Shown here one piece after another: positions 1 to 8,373 of a stretch of DNA of 64,000 nucleotides; position 1 is the stretch's first letter, and each line of letters starts with the position of its first letter. Under the pieces are notes generated by a model. That model saw nothing but the letters and a program-made list of their open reading frames with translations, was not told the DNA's origin and made no database searches. A program made the translations under genes and the position numbers. Source of the stretch: Janthinobacterium psychrotolerans (GTDB lineage Bacteria > Pseudomonadota > Gammaproteobacteria > Burkholderiales > Burkholderiaceae_D); the NCBI RefSeq assembly GCF_001677885.1, contig NZ_LOCQ01000057.1, positions 186,001-250,000 on the forward strand, in the 5' to 3' direction.

Positions 1-633
1 GAAGCCGCGCTTCTGCAGCTCGGCGATAAATTTTGTCTGGGTAATGTCGTAGTAGTCGAGCAAGGCGTATGCGCGCGCGTCCGCGTTTGGCCCACTTTTG
101 CCGCCCTTGCTCCAGGCGCGGTTCAGTTTGGCGGCGACGTTCTGTTCGTTCTTCTGGTAGCCGCCATGGTCGCCGATAAAGATAATGTCGCGAAAGCCAT
201 GCTGGCGCAGGCTGGCGGCCGCGCCCTCAAGGATGGCTTCGAAGGCGGCCGGCGGTATCGAAATGGTACCCGCATGGCGCATGTGGCCGGCCGGCGGCGA
301 GATACTGCCTTCCGGCACATAGGACACGACCGGCGCGACGATGGCATTGCCCAGCTTTTGCGCGATCTGGCGCGCCAGCATGCCGGCGCGCACGTTGTGC
401 TTGCCCAGCGCGATATACGGGCCGCTCTGTTCGACGCCGCCGATCGGGATGATCGCCGTGGTGGCGCCGTGGTCTATGCGTGCGCGCAATTCGCTGCTGG
501 TGAGTTCTTCCAGCACCACGCTGGACGAGGCAGGCGCGGCGGCCAGGCACGACAAGGGCAAGGCGAGGGTCAGGGACAAGGCAAGCAGACAGGCGCGGGG
601 CGCCAGTGGCAGGCGGTACTGCAAATTCATCAT
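1..633 (-). CDS. Creatininase-family amidohydrolase, secreted (3' part cut by window edge)
   Basis: The reading frame opens at 633 (MMNLQYRLPLAP) and stays open to the window edge for 211 codons, so the C-terminus is missing. Residues 1 to about 33 form a signal peptide ending in an Ala-rich stretch, which suggests periplasmic export. The mature part begins VVLEELTSSELR and continues with the family hallmarks GATTAIIPIGGVEQSGPYI (the place where creatininases read 'P.GS.EQHGPHLP'), HNVRAGMLARQIA and, near residue 170, FIGDHGGYQKNEQ. Creatininase (PF02633) enzymes are metal-dependent amidohydrolases that cleave creatinine or similar cyclic amides. The EQHGPH ligand motif is EQSGPY here, so a metal-binding His is replaced and the substrate is unknown. 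It is the first gene of its transcript in view. Confidence 0.8.
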   Translation of the reverse strand, partial: MMNLQYRLPLAPRACLLALSLTLALPLSCLAAAPASSSVVLEELTSSELRARIDHGATTAIIPIGGVEQSGPYIALGKHNVRAGMLARQIAQKLGNAIVAPVVSYVPEGSISPPAGHMRHAGTISIPPAAFEAILEGAAASLRQHGFRDIIFIGDHGGYQKNEQNVAAKLNRAWSKGGKSGPNADARAYALLDYYDITQTKFIAELQKRGF

Positions 634-776
634 CAAACATCTTTCGTGGTCATCAAGCGTGACGCCCTGCCTGGCGAGACCAGGCCAGCTGCTGCCACGA
701 GGAATTGTATTCCATCGGGGCAGCATCGGCACGTTAATTTGACACGGTTTGGTGCGAATTGACTACAGGCAGCTTG

Positions 777-2411
777 TTACGCCAGCAGGCGCTGGGCAGG
801 CTCCACGCGACGTGGTGCCGCCGTCACCGGCAAGCCACCGGCCACGCTCAGCTTGCGTCCGGTGGCGTCGCCGCGCAGGCGGAACACGGCCACCACGTCG
901 ACCAGTTCCACCGCGCGGTCCTGCAGCGAGGCTGCTGCGGCGGCGGCTTCCTCCACCAGCGAGGCATTCTGCTGGGTGACCTGGTCCATCTGCGAGATGG
1001 CCTGGTTGACCTGTTCGATGCCGGCGCTCTGCTCGTGGCTGGCGTTGGCGATCTCGCCCATGATGTCGGTCACGCGGCGGATGCTGACGACAATCTCTTC
1101 CATCGTGGCGCCGGCCTGGTCAACCAGCGCGCTGCCGGTGTTGACTTTCTCGACCGAATCCTCGATCAAACCCTTGATTTCCTTGGCCGCCGCCGCGCTG
1201 CGCTGGGCCAGGTTGCGCACTTCGGTGGCCACCACGGCAAAGCCGCGGCCCTGCTCGCCGGCACGCGCCGCCTCGACGGCCGCGTTCAGCGCCAGGATAT
1301 TGGTCTGGAAGGCGATGCCGTCGATCACGCCGATAATGTCGGCGATCTTCTTGGCCGACGCATTGATCGAGCCCATGGTGCCGACCACCTGCGCCACCAC
1401 GGCGCCGCCCTTGCTGGCCACTTCCGAAGCCGACACGGCCAGGGTGTTGGCCTGGCGCGCATTGTCGGTGTTCTGGCGCACGGCCGAGGTCAGCTCTTCC
1501 AGGCTGGACGCGGTTTCTTCCAGCGACGAGGCCTGCTGTTCGGTGCGTACCGACAGGTCGGCATTGCCGGCCGTGATCTGGCCGGCGGCCACGCTGACGG
1601 TATCGGCCGAGGTGCGCACGGTGGCGATCACGTCGACGATGCGCTCAAGGAATTTATTGAAGGCGGTGGCGGTGCGGCCCACTTCGTCCATGCGCTCGAC
1701 CGGCATGGCGGCCGACAGGTCCATGGTGGCGCTGACGCGCTCCAGCGTGCTCTGGATATTGCCCAGGCCGCCGCTGATGGTGCGGTAGATATGCCAGGCC
1801 AGCGCGCCCGTCAGCAGCATGGCCACGGCCAGCACCGCCAGCATGGTGTTGAACGCCGTGTCGTAGGCGGCCAGGCTTTCCGCTTTCACGTCCGACACCA
1901 GCTTGTTGTTGTAGGCGATATGGTCATCCATGCTTTTCTTGGCGGCGGCGGCGGACAGCGCCAGCGGCGTACCGGCCAGCAAGGTGGCGCGCACGCCATC
2001 CATGTCGCCCGCGTGGGCGGCGGCAAAGAACGGCACCAGCGCGCGGCGGTAGGCTTCCATCGCGGCCTGGTCGGCGTCGAGCATCTTGCGGTCGGTGTCG
2101 TCATACAGGCGTTCGGCGCGGTATTTGGCGACCAGGTCGTCAAAATCCTTGTTGGCCGCGGCCAGCGCCTTGTCCAGCGCGGTCTTGTCGGCCAGGTTGG
2201 AGAATACCGACAGGCGGTAGCCGGCCAGGCGCGAATCGGTCAGCGCGGCTTTCGCCGCGTTCAGGCCCTGGATGCTGGGAATGATGCGGTTTTGTACCGT
2301 ATCGAAACGCTCCTGGGCGCGCTGGAGCTGGATGGCGCCGCCGGCGCCCAGCAACAGCAGGGCCAGCAAGGCGATGGACAGGGTGAGGATTAATTGTTTG
2401 GTGATATTCAT
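777..2411 (-). CDS. Methyl-accepting chemotaxis protein
   Basis: This 544-aa transmembrane chemoreceptor signals to CheA/CheW. A first membrane helix spans about residues 7-26. It is followed by a roughly 160-residue periplasmic helical region that looks like a four-helix-bundle (4HB_MCP) ligand domain, then a second helix at about 190-209, a HAMP linker, and the cytoplasmic MCP signalling domain. The invariant hairpin tip is visible around residues 383-407 ([19 protein letters not shown]). The C-terminus ends PAQRLLA without a CheR-binding pentapeptide, so it may rely on other receptors for methylation. The ligand cannot be predicted. It is a stand-alone gene. A second receptor of similar design lies at 41.8 kb. 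Confidence 0.93.
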   Translation of the reverse strand: MNITKQLILTLSIALLALLLLGAGGAIQLQRAQERFDTVQNRIIPSIQGLNAAKAALTDSRLAGYRLSVFSNLADKTALDKALAAANKDFDDLVAKYRAERLYDDTDRKMLDADQAAMEAYRRALVPFFAAAHAGDMDGVRATLLAGTPLALSAAAAKKSMDDHIAYNNKLVSDVKAESLAAYDTAFNTMLAVLAVAMLLTGALAWHIYRTISGGLGNIQSTLERVSATMDLSAAMPVERMDEVGRTATAFNKFLERIVDVIATVRTSADTVSVAAGQITAGNADLSVRTEQQASSLEETASSLEELTSAVRQNTDNARQANTLAVSASEVASKGGAVVAQVVGTMGSINASAKKIADIIGVIDGIAFQTNILALNAAVEAARAGEQGRGFAVVATEVRNLAQRSAAAAKEIKGLIEDSVEKVNTGSALVDQAGATMEEIVVSIRRVTDIMGEIANASHEQSAGIEQVNQAISQMDQVTQQNASLVEEAAAAAASLQDRAVELVDVVAVFRLRGDATGRKLSVAGGLPVTAAPRRVEPAQRLLA

Positions 2412-2472
2412 GGTGTGCTCGTCAGTGAAGCAGGACTGATTGGTGAAGTAAGTGGTTCATTGAAGCGGCAGG

Positions 2473-3582
2473 TCAGGCGGCCAGCGCCGACTGTTCCGCC
2501 GTGCGGCGCAGCAAGTCGCCATGTTCGCGGCAGAAGGCGGCGCCGGCCTTGTAGCCTACGTCGAACAGCAATTGCATGTTCGAGCTGGACCAGTCGAGGG
2601 TATCGGGCCAGTGCTGTTCCGGGATGCCTTTCATCAGGTCGAGCTTGAGCAGGCGGCGCTTGGGCTGGCCCGTGTGCGCGTCGGTGTTGTGCTCGAGCTC
2701 GAACAGGCGCAGCTCGGACTTGGAAATTTTTACCAGCGGCGTGATGATGGAACGCACCCAGGCGTCGTACAGATTGCGCGGCTTGCGCAACAGGCGCTCG
2801 TCGCCGAGGATGTCGAGAATGACCAGGGTATCGGCGTCGTGGTGCTCGCCCTTGCCTTCGATGAATGGGTCGAAATTGAGGGTATCGAGCGCCGCGCCTT
2901 CGATGTAGTCGCTGCCGGCAATATTGGTCGGCGCGTACAGGAAGGGAAACGACAGCGCCGCGCGCACGTGTTCGGGGGCGATTTCATGCTTGCCCCAGTT
3001 CTGCATGCGGTGCTCGGTCAGGTTGTAGGCGTTGATGTAGAACTGCGGACGCATGGTTTTTACGCCCGAAAAATCGACCGCCTTTTCCAGGAAGGGCAGG
3101 TGCGCGCACAGGCCCAGGCTTTTCGACGACAGGTCCGATGGCGACAGCGACGACAGCATCAGCTTGCCCCAGTCCGACCAGGCAGTCGGCGCCCCCGCAA
3201 ACGTTTGCTTGAAGGCCTGCACGAAGGGATTGCTGGCCGGTGGCTGAAATACGTCGCGGAAGGTGCTGGCCTGCATGCCCGGCTTCTGGAAGATCTTGTA
3301 GTTAATCGGGATCATCTTGTAGATGCTGTCGGCCACGCCGGTATCGGCCCAGCTTTGCAGTGCCTGGCGCGGCGTCGCTTCGTGCGGCGTGGTGTACAGC
3401 AAGCCCATCAGCACACCCGCGCCCGACGCCGAGATCACGTCGAACTCGATGCCCTCGTCGACAAAGGCGGCCAGCGCGCCGGCGATCAGGGTGGAATTGG
3501 GTGCGCCGCCACCGAGCAGCAAACCGGTCTTGCGGGCCGGCATCGAGGCAACGGCGGGGGATTTGAGGTTGACAGATTTCAT
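2473..3582 (-). CDS. Patatin-like phospholipase-family protein with altered active site
   Basis: This 369-aa protein has the patatin fold signature. A glycine-rich oxyanion loop GGGAPN is at residues 24-29, and DVISASGAG at 48-56 sits where active patatins have the nucleophile elbow GxSxG. Aligned to 'DVISGTSAG', the catalytic Ser position is Gly54, with a Ser one place earlier. The second catalytic motif (DG[GA]) appears as YIEGAALD near residue 225, with Glu in place of Asp. The protein may therefore be a non-canonical or inactive member, although related proteobacterial proteins seem to share this loop (from memory, not searched). I chose the ATG at 3582 because AGGAG lies seven bases upstream. 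A longer frame to 3606 lacks such a site. No signal peptide is evident. Confidence 0.75.
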   Translation of the reverse strand: MKSVNLKSPAVASMPARKTGLLLGGGAPNSTLIAGALAAFVDEGIEFDVISASGAGVLMGLLYTTPHEATPRQALQSWADTGVADSIYKMIPINYKIFQKPGMQASTFRDVFQPPASNPFVQAFKQTFAGAPTAWSDWGKLMLSSLSPSDLSSKSLGLCAHLPFLEKAVDFSGVKTMRPQFYINAYNLTEHRMQNWGKHEIAPEHVRAALSFPFLYAPTNIAGSDYIEGAALDTLNFDPFIEGKGEHHDADTLVILDILGDERLLRKPRNLYDAWVRSIITPLVKISKSELRLFELEHNTDAHTGQPKRRLLKLDLMKGIPEQHWPDTLDWSSSNMQLLFDVGYKAGAAFCREHGDLLRRTAEQSALAA

Positions 3583-4017
3583 GCACGCTCCTGAATGGCG
3601 GAGCACCTGCGCCCCTGGGATTGTTAATCGCTTGTGATGTACGCAGCACTGTTTTAGTGAAACAATGTTGCAAAATTGAATGGCAAATTAACACAGAATA
3701 ATTCCATATGGCAATTTAGTTGTCGTATATACGATATTCAGAAATGCCATAAGCAGCACCCATGCGGCTTGCGAGTGTTGCAGTGCAGCAAAAAAATATT
3801 TTGAAAGAGTGTCAATAAGTGTTGACTCATGGAAAATTTGGCAACTCCGCAAGCATGACGCGAACGCCGTACCGGCGGACCTTGGCCGCTTGCTTCATAT
3901 ATCAGGGCCGCACTAGCTTATGACTTAAAATTCTATCAAGCATGCCGACCCGGCAAGCACCTCATGGCACAATGGCAGCGGATTTCAACCCTACAAATTC
4001 AACACCGGAGACCCACC
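3583..4017. other. AT-rich intergenic region between divergent genes
   Basis: About 435 bases separate the divergent patatin-like gene and the sulfhydrylase gene. The stretch is markedly more AT-rich than its surroundings and holds short A and T runs, so it presumably carries both promoters. I cannot assign -35/-10 boxes with confidence. Apart from one 12-base palindrome (listed separately) I see no riboswitch-like structure and no RNA gene. In particular, there is no recognisable SAM or SAH riboswitch ahead of the methionine-pathway gene. Confidence 0.6.
3723..3734. promoter_or_regulatory. Perfect 12-base palindrome, possible operator
   Basis: TCGTATATACGA is its own reverse complement and lies in the AT-rich space between the divergent patatin-like and sulfhydrylase genes. 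Its size and position fit a binding site for a dimeric repressor, but I recognise no specific regulator motif. Confidence 0.3.
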
Positions 4018-5316
4018 ATGAGAATCGAAACCCTGGCCGTGCATGCAGGCTATACCCCCGACCCGACCACCCGGGCCGCCGCCGTCCCCATCTACCAGAC
4101 GGTGGCCTACGCCTTTGACAATGCCCAGCATGGCGCCGACCTGTTCGACCTGAAAGTGGCCGGCAATATCTACACGCGCATCATGAACCCGACCCAGGAC
4201 GTGCTGGAAAAACGGGTGGCCGCGCTCGAAGGCGGTGTGGCGGCGCTGGCCGTGGCCTCGGGCATGGCGGCGATTACCTATGCGATCCAGACCATCGCCG
4301 AAGCGGGAGACAATTTTATTTCGGCCAGCCAGCTCTATGGCGGCACCTACAATCTGTTTGCCCACACCCTGCCGCAGATCGGCATCGAAGTGCGCTTTGC
4401 CGATGCGCGCCAGCCCGACACCTTCGCCGCGCTGATCGACAGCCGCACCAAGGCGATCTTCTGCGAATCGATCGGCAACCCGCTGGGCAATGTGACGGAC
4501 GTGGCGAAACTGGCCGAGATCGCCCACGCCCACGGCATTCCGCTGATCGTCGATAACACGGTGCCCAGCCCCTATCTGTTCCGCCCGATCGAGCATGGCG
4601 CCGACATCGTCGTTCACTCGCTGACCAAATACCTGGGCGGCCACGGCACCACGGTCGGCGGCGCCATCGTCGACAGCGGCAAATTTCCGTGGGCCGAACA
4701 TAAAGAGCGCTTCAAGCGGCTCAATGAACCGGACGTGTCGTATCACGGCGTGGTGTATACCGAGGCATTCGGCCCGGCCGCCTTTATCGGCCGCGCGCGG
4801 GTGGTGCCGCTGCGCAATATGGGAGCGGCGATCTCGCCATTGAGCGCCTTCCAGCTGATACAGGGCATTGAAACGCTGGCCCTGCGCATGGACCGCATCT
4901 GCGACAACACGCTGGCGCTGGCCAAACATCTGAAGCAGCATCCGAAAGTCGCCTGGGTCAATTACGCCGGTCTGGAAGACCATCCGGACCACGCGCTGGT
5001 GAAAAAATACATGAACGGCCGCGCCTCGGGCATCTTGTCGTTCGGCCTGAAGCTGGCCGGCGGCGCGAATGTCAACCCGGACCCGCGCGCGGCCGGCGCC
5101 CGCGTGCTTGACGCGCTGCAGCTGTTCACGCGCCTGGTCAATATCGGCGACGCCAAGTCGCTGGCCACCCATCCGGCATCGACCACGCACCGCCAGCTGA
5201 ACCCGGAAGAACTGGCCAGGGCGGGCGTATCGGAAGACATGCTGCGCCTGTCGGTCGGCATCGAGCATATCGACGATCTGCGCGAGGACCTGGAGCAGGC
5301 GCTGGCGGCGGCGTAG
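4018..5316 (+). CDS. metY: O-acetylhomoserine sulfhydrylase (aminocarboxypropyltransferase)
   Basis: This 432-aa PLP enzyme of the Cys/Met-metabolism family makes homocysteine (or methionine) from O-acetylhomoserine and sulfide (or methanethiol). Visible family features are the opening ETLAVHAGYTPDPTTRA, the substrate loop NIYTRIMNPTQDVLEKR, and the PLP-lysine in VHSLTKYLGGHGTTVGG (Lys204). The long insertion and the C-terminal SLATHPASTTHRQL are typical of MetY rather than MetB/MetC. The start at 4018 follows a CGGAG ribosome site. The frame extends further upstream, but those residues are not conserved-looking. The stop codon is part of a REP-like repeat. It is monocistronic and convergent with the NadR-like gene. 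Confidence 0.93.
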   Translation: MRIETLAVHAGYTPDPTTRAAAVPIYQTVAYAFDNAQHGADLFDLKVAGNIYTRIMNPTQDVLEKRVAALEGGVAALAVASGMAAITYAIQTIAEAGDNFISASQLYGGTYNLFAHTLPQIGIEVRFADARQPDTFAALIDSRTKAIFCESIGNPLGNVTDVAKLAEIAHAHGIPLIVDNTVPSPYLFRPIEHGADIVVHSLTKYLGGHGTTVGGAIVDSGKFPWAEHKERFKRLNEPDVSYHGVVYTEAFGPAAFIGRARVVPLRNMGAAISPLSAFQLIQGIETLALRMDRICDNTLALAKHLKQHPKVAWVNYAGLEDHPDHALVKKYMNGRASGILSFGLKLAGGANVNPDPRAAGARVLDALQLFTRLVNIGDAKSLATHPASTTHRQLNPEELARAGVSEDMLRLSVGIEHIDDLREDLEQALAAA

Positions 5317-5345
5317 GTCGGATTAGCGCGCGGCGCGTAGTCCGA
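5314..5345. repeat. REP-like palindromic element, copy A
   Basis: GTAGGTCGGATTAGCGCGC is followed by GGCGCGTAGTCCGAC, giving an imperfect hairpin with arms GTCGGATTA/TAGTCCGAC. It begins on the metY stop codon (the TAG inside GTAGG) and lies between two convergent genes. The same core occurs at 35463-35564 and 61509-61640. It may act as a bidirectional transcription end or mRNA-stability hairpin. Confidence 0.7.
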
Positions 5346-5375
5346 CAACATTGTTGACGTCGTGGTGACGCCCGA

Positions 5376-6407
5376 TTACGCCAGCAGGCCGGCGACCTGT
5401 TCGATCCGCTGCCGCACGCTGCCCGTCACATCGACATACGCAGTCCCCCGCCGCGCCAGCTCTTGCTGGTACCACGCATGCTGGCGCGCGCGAAAATCCT
5501 CGTCGCGGCGCGTGCCGTCCTGGATGAACGGAAAGTCCGGCGCGCACAGCAGCACCAGGTCGTAGCGGTGTTCGGCCAGCCGCGCCAGTTCCGGCTCGGC
5601 GCGGCCGAACATCTCGACGCAGTAGAAAAACGTGGTCATCGGCGAGGTGTCGCAAAACAGCCAGCGCCGCGCCTGCAAGGCCGCTTGCGCCTCGCGCTCG
5701 AGCTGCTCGCGGCCGATCTTCAGCAAGTCGTCATAGGCCAGCACGCCATCCTGGCTTTCCCACAATTGGCGGCCATATTCGGCCACCCAGCCGGTGCCGA
5801 AATGCGCGGCCAGCGCGGCGGTGAGCGTGGTCTTGCCGCTCGATTCGCCACCTAGCACGCAGATGCGCGTGACCAGGCTGGCGTACACCAGCGGCGACAG
5901 AAACGCGCGCTGCCCATGCGGATCGAGGCGCACGGCCGTGCCGGACACGGGTACCAGCGTTCTCGCCTGGTCCACGCTGACATGGGCCACCGGTGACTTT
6001 GCATAACATTCGCCCAGCACCTGTGCAAAGCCGGGCCCATAGCCTTCGCTGGAAAACACGGCGTCGACCGGCAATTTCAATACCGTCCAGCACAGCCAGC
6101 CCATGAAGTGACGGTGCACCTCGCCATCGTCGAGCTCATTGTGCGGCAAGCTGCGGGGCGCCACACCGCGCGCCGCGCACAGCGCGGCCAGGCGACCATC
6201 ATCGAGCACGACGACGGTCGCCTGCGGATACAGCGCGCGCAGCCAGCCTTCACGGCGCGCCGGGTCCAGGCCGGGAAACTCGGGTTTGGTATAGCTGACG
6301 ATCAGCAGTTCTTCGCAGGCCTGCCGCGCGCGATCGAGCAGCAGTTGATGGCCCAGGTGCAGCGGGCAAAATTTGCCGACCACCAGGGCACGTTTGTAAA
6401 GGTTCAT
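5376..6407 (-). CDS. NadR-like NMN adenylyltransferase / ribosylnicotinamide kinase
   Basis: This 343-aa protein has two domains. The N-terminal nucleotidyltransferase domain has GKFCPLHLGHQ at residues 11-21, with the HxGH catalytic signature, as in NMN adenylyltransferases. The C-terminal P-loop domain has Walker A GGESSGKTT at about 184-192 and resembles the nicotinamide-riboside kinase half of NadR. The DNA-binding N-terminal helix-turn-helix of enterobacterial NadR is absent, so it is an enzyme and not a repressor. Expected chemistry is NMN + ATP to NAD+ and NR + ATP to NMN. The ATG overlaps the stop of the adenylate-forming gene by four bases. It is the last gene of the MoxR/vWA operon, which links that system to NAD metabolism. 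Confidence 0.8.
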   Translation of the reverse strand: MNLYKRALVVGKFCPLHLGHQLLLDRARQACEELLIVSYTKPEFPGLDPARREGWLRALYPQATVVVLDDGRLAALCAARGVAPRSLPHNELDDGEVHRHFMGWLCWTVLKLPVDAVFSSEGYGPGFAQVLGECYAKSPVAHVSVDQARTLVPVSGTAVRLDPHGQRAFLSPLVYASLVTRICVLGGESSGKTTLTAALAAHFGTGWVAEYGRQLWESQDGVLAYDDLLKIGREQLEREAQAALQARRWLFCDTSPMTTFFYCVEMFGRAEPELARLAEHRYDLVLLCAPDFPFIQDGTRRDEDFRARQHAWYQQELARRGTAYVDVTGSVRQRIEQVAGLLA

Positions 6408-7780
6408 GCCGCCGCTTCCTGCAGATCCGAGGTGTATTGAATGATCTTGTCTTCCGCCAGCAGGGCCGCCACCGTGATGTCGCCGAAGAATGGCGCGAGC
6501 AAGGCGCAAGCCTGTGGCGCCTGCGCCATGGCGCCGGGCGCCAGGCGCAGGACGACGCCGCCGTCCTGCCGCTGGTGCACGCCGAACAGCGCGATGGCCA
6601 GCGGTTTCAAGGCATGCGTGATATCGATATTGTTGATCCAGGCGCCGCTGCTGGTGCGGTAGCGCAGCGGGCTGCGCCCGGCCAGGCCCACCAGCACCGG
6701 GCCATCGGGGCCGTGCGCCAGCGAGGCGTAATCGCCGGTGCGGTAGCGCACGAGCGGCAGGCAAAAGTTGAAGCCGCCGGTGACCGTAATTTCGCCGCGC
6801 GTCCCATCGGGCACCGGCTTGCCGCCGGCGTCGAGGATTTCCACATACAGCCGGTGCTGCAGCAGCAGATGGCCTCCGGCCTGCTCGTCGTGGACGGCCA
6901 CCGGCCCCACTTCATTGAGCGAATAGATATCGAGCACCGGGCAATGAAAACGCTGTTCCAGCCGCGCGCGCATGCCGGGCAACAGCATCATCGAGACCGA
7001 CATCAGCGCGGCCGGCCGGTGCGTCATCGGCAACGTCAGCAGCTCGGCAAACGAGATCGGGTCGCCCGCGATCAGCTCGGGCGCCATCGCGTCCAGGTAG
7101 CGCGCGCGGTCATCGCGATGGCGCCAGTCGTCTGCGTGCAGGTTCAGCTTGGCCAGGCCCGATTCGCCCATGGTGGGCGTGACGGAGACATAGGTAAAGC
7201 AGCGCCGCTGGTGGCCCAGCAGCATCACGCCGACCTGCCCCGCGCCATGGCGCAAGCTCACGCCAGAGCGGCGCAGCGCGCGCTTGTGGTAGGCCAGGTA
7301 GCGCCCCGCCACCACCGGATGCGAAGCGATCAGCAAGGGGTGGCCTGTCGTTCCGGTGGTCTGGAAATTGATCATGCGCGCCACATCGGCGTCGTCCGGC
7401 ACGAACGACGCGATATCGTGCGACAGCTCGGCGCGGCTGACCGGCGGCACGTCCTGCAGGCGCGCCGGGGGCGAGCCGCACGCGCGGTAGTGCGGTACCG
7501 TGGCCCAGACCCGTTCCAGGAAGGCCGCCATCCACGCTGGCGGCTGGCCGGGCTGCCAGCCGATGACCGCGTCCATCACTTCCTGTTCGTACGCGCGCAA
7601 GGCCGCCACCTCGTGCGCCTGCAGCTTGTTGCCGCTGCGGTTGCGGTAGACGGGTGCGGCCGGGTGGCCGCGCAAGCGCGCCAGCATGCGCCGGCCCGCG
7701 TCCGTCAGGGTGGGACAATAATCGAGATCGCTGTCCCAGGCGCCCGCTGGCAGGTTGTCATCACTAGCCAACGAGGTCAT
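6404..7780 (-). CDS. Adenylate-forming enzyme, coenzyme F390 synthetase / PaaK-like
   Basis: This 458-aa member of the AMP-binding superfamily is closest in look to phenylacetate-CoA ligase and F390 synthetase-related proteins. Core motifs are the P-loop TTGTTGHP near residue 145, the aromatic/acid motif SLNEVGP near 288, VRYRTGDY near 347, and GRSPLRYRTSSGAW shortly after. It should activate a carboxylate (or a phosphate, as in F390 synthetase) as an adenylate. The acceptor is unknown and there is no adjacent carrier protein. The ATG at 7780 overlaps the upstream stop (ATGA), and its own stop overlaps the NadR-like start, so translation is probably coupled. Its place inside a MoxR/vWA operon argues against a catabolic role. 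Confidence 0.75.
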   Translation of the reverse strand: MTSLASDDNLPAGAWDSDLDYCPTLTDAGRRMLARLRGHPAAPVYRNRSGNKLQAHEVAALRAYEQEVMDAVIGWQPGQPPAWMAAFLERVWATVPHYRACGSPPARLQDVPPVSRAELSHDIASFVPDDADVARMINFQTTGTTGHPLLIASHPVVAGRYLAYHKRALRRSGVSLRHGAGQVGVMLLGHQRRCFTYVSVTPTMGESGLAKLNLHADDWRHRDDRARYLDAMAPELIAGDPISFAELLTLPMTHRPAALMSVSMMLLPGMRARLEQRFHCPVLDIYSLNEVGPVAVHDEQAGGHLLLQHRLYVEILDAGGKPVPDGTRGEITVTGGFNFCLPLVRYRTGDYASLAHGPDGPVLVGLAGRSPLRYRTSSGAWINNIDITHALKPLAIALFGVHQRQDGGVVLRLAPGAMAQAPQACALLAPFFGDITVAALLAEDKIIQYTSDLQEAAA

Positions 7781-8370
7781 TCGCGCGACCATTTGTCGGC
7801 CGATTCCTCGGCCGCTTTTTTGGCCAGCGCCTCGCGGATCTCGCGCGAACGCTGTTCGGCCACGCGGCTCGCCTCCAGCAGGCGGCGCCGCTCGGTGCCG
7901 CTGATGGCCGACAAGCGGTCGATGGCCTGCGCCTCGCTTTCGTCGCGGGGACGAAAACCGAGGCGCGCCAGCACGATGCGCGCCAGCTCCTCGCGCCGCT
8001 CGGGGTCCTGCGTGTACTGGTGCGCCGGCGACGCCGCCGCCAGCTCGCGCGCGGCCTCGCCCAGCACCTGCAGCAGGTCGGCCTGCGCCAGCTGCCGCGC
8101 GACAAACCAGTCGTCGGCCAGCAGCCAGCACATGATCATGGCCAGCGCCAGCCGGTTGCGGTCGGCCCTGGCCTGGGCGCCATGGAAACCCTGCAGCGAG
8201 GTGGCCGGCGCGCGCGCGCCATGCAAATGCAGGGTGTCGTTGACCAGCGCGGCCACCGCCACCGCTTGCGGGTTATGCACGCCGGCGATGCGCGGCTCGC
8301 GCAGGAATTCCGCAGGCGTGTCGGCCAGGCGGTGGGTCAACACTTCAAGGTGGGGGCCGGATTGATTCAT
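7777..8370 (-). CDS. Uncharacterised 197-aa helical protein of the MoxR/vWA operon
   Basis: I recognise no family. The sequence is rich in Ala, Arg, Glu and Leu and looks all-helical. A hydrophobic, Trp-containing patch lies near the middle (LALAMIMCWLLADDWF), followed by a charged C-terminal third (ERRRLLEASRVAEQRSREI) that may form a coiled coil. There is no signal peptide. It starts three bases after the vWA gene ends and overlaps the adenylate-forming gene by four, so it must be co-expressed with both. A structural or adaptor role in the complex is an inference from position only. Confidence 0.7.
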   Translation of the reverse strand: MNQSGPHLEVLTHRLADTPAEFLREPRIAGVHNPQAVAVAALVNDTLHLHGARAPATSLQGFHGAQARADRNRLALAMIMCWLLADDWFVARQLAQADLLQVLGEAARELAAASPAHQYTQDPERREELARIVLARLGFRPRDESEAQAIDRLSAISGTERRRLLEASRVAEQRSREIREALAKKAAEESADKWSRE

Positions 8371-8373
8371 GCT

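Noticed and set aside
759..2393. Long open frame opposite the first chemoreceptor gene
   Set aside because: Antisense shadow of a GC-rich gene. The translation is rich in His, Gly and Arg with no domain, and the opposite strand holds a clear receptor.
3583..4017. SAM or SAH riboswitch ahead of metY
   Set aside because: I found no long GC-rich helices with the needed conserved core in the AT-rich leader.
6437..8365. 642-codon plus-strand open frame over the adenylate-forming and 197-aa genes
   Set aside because: Spans two real genes on the other strand, has low-complexity Arg/His composition and no family motif.
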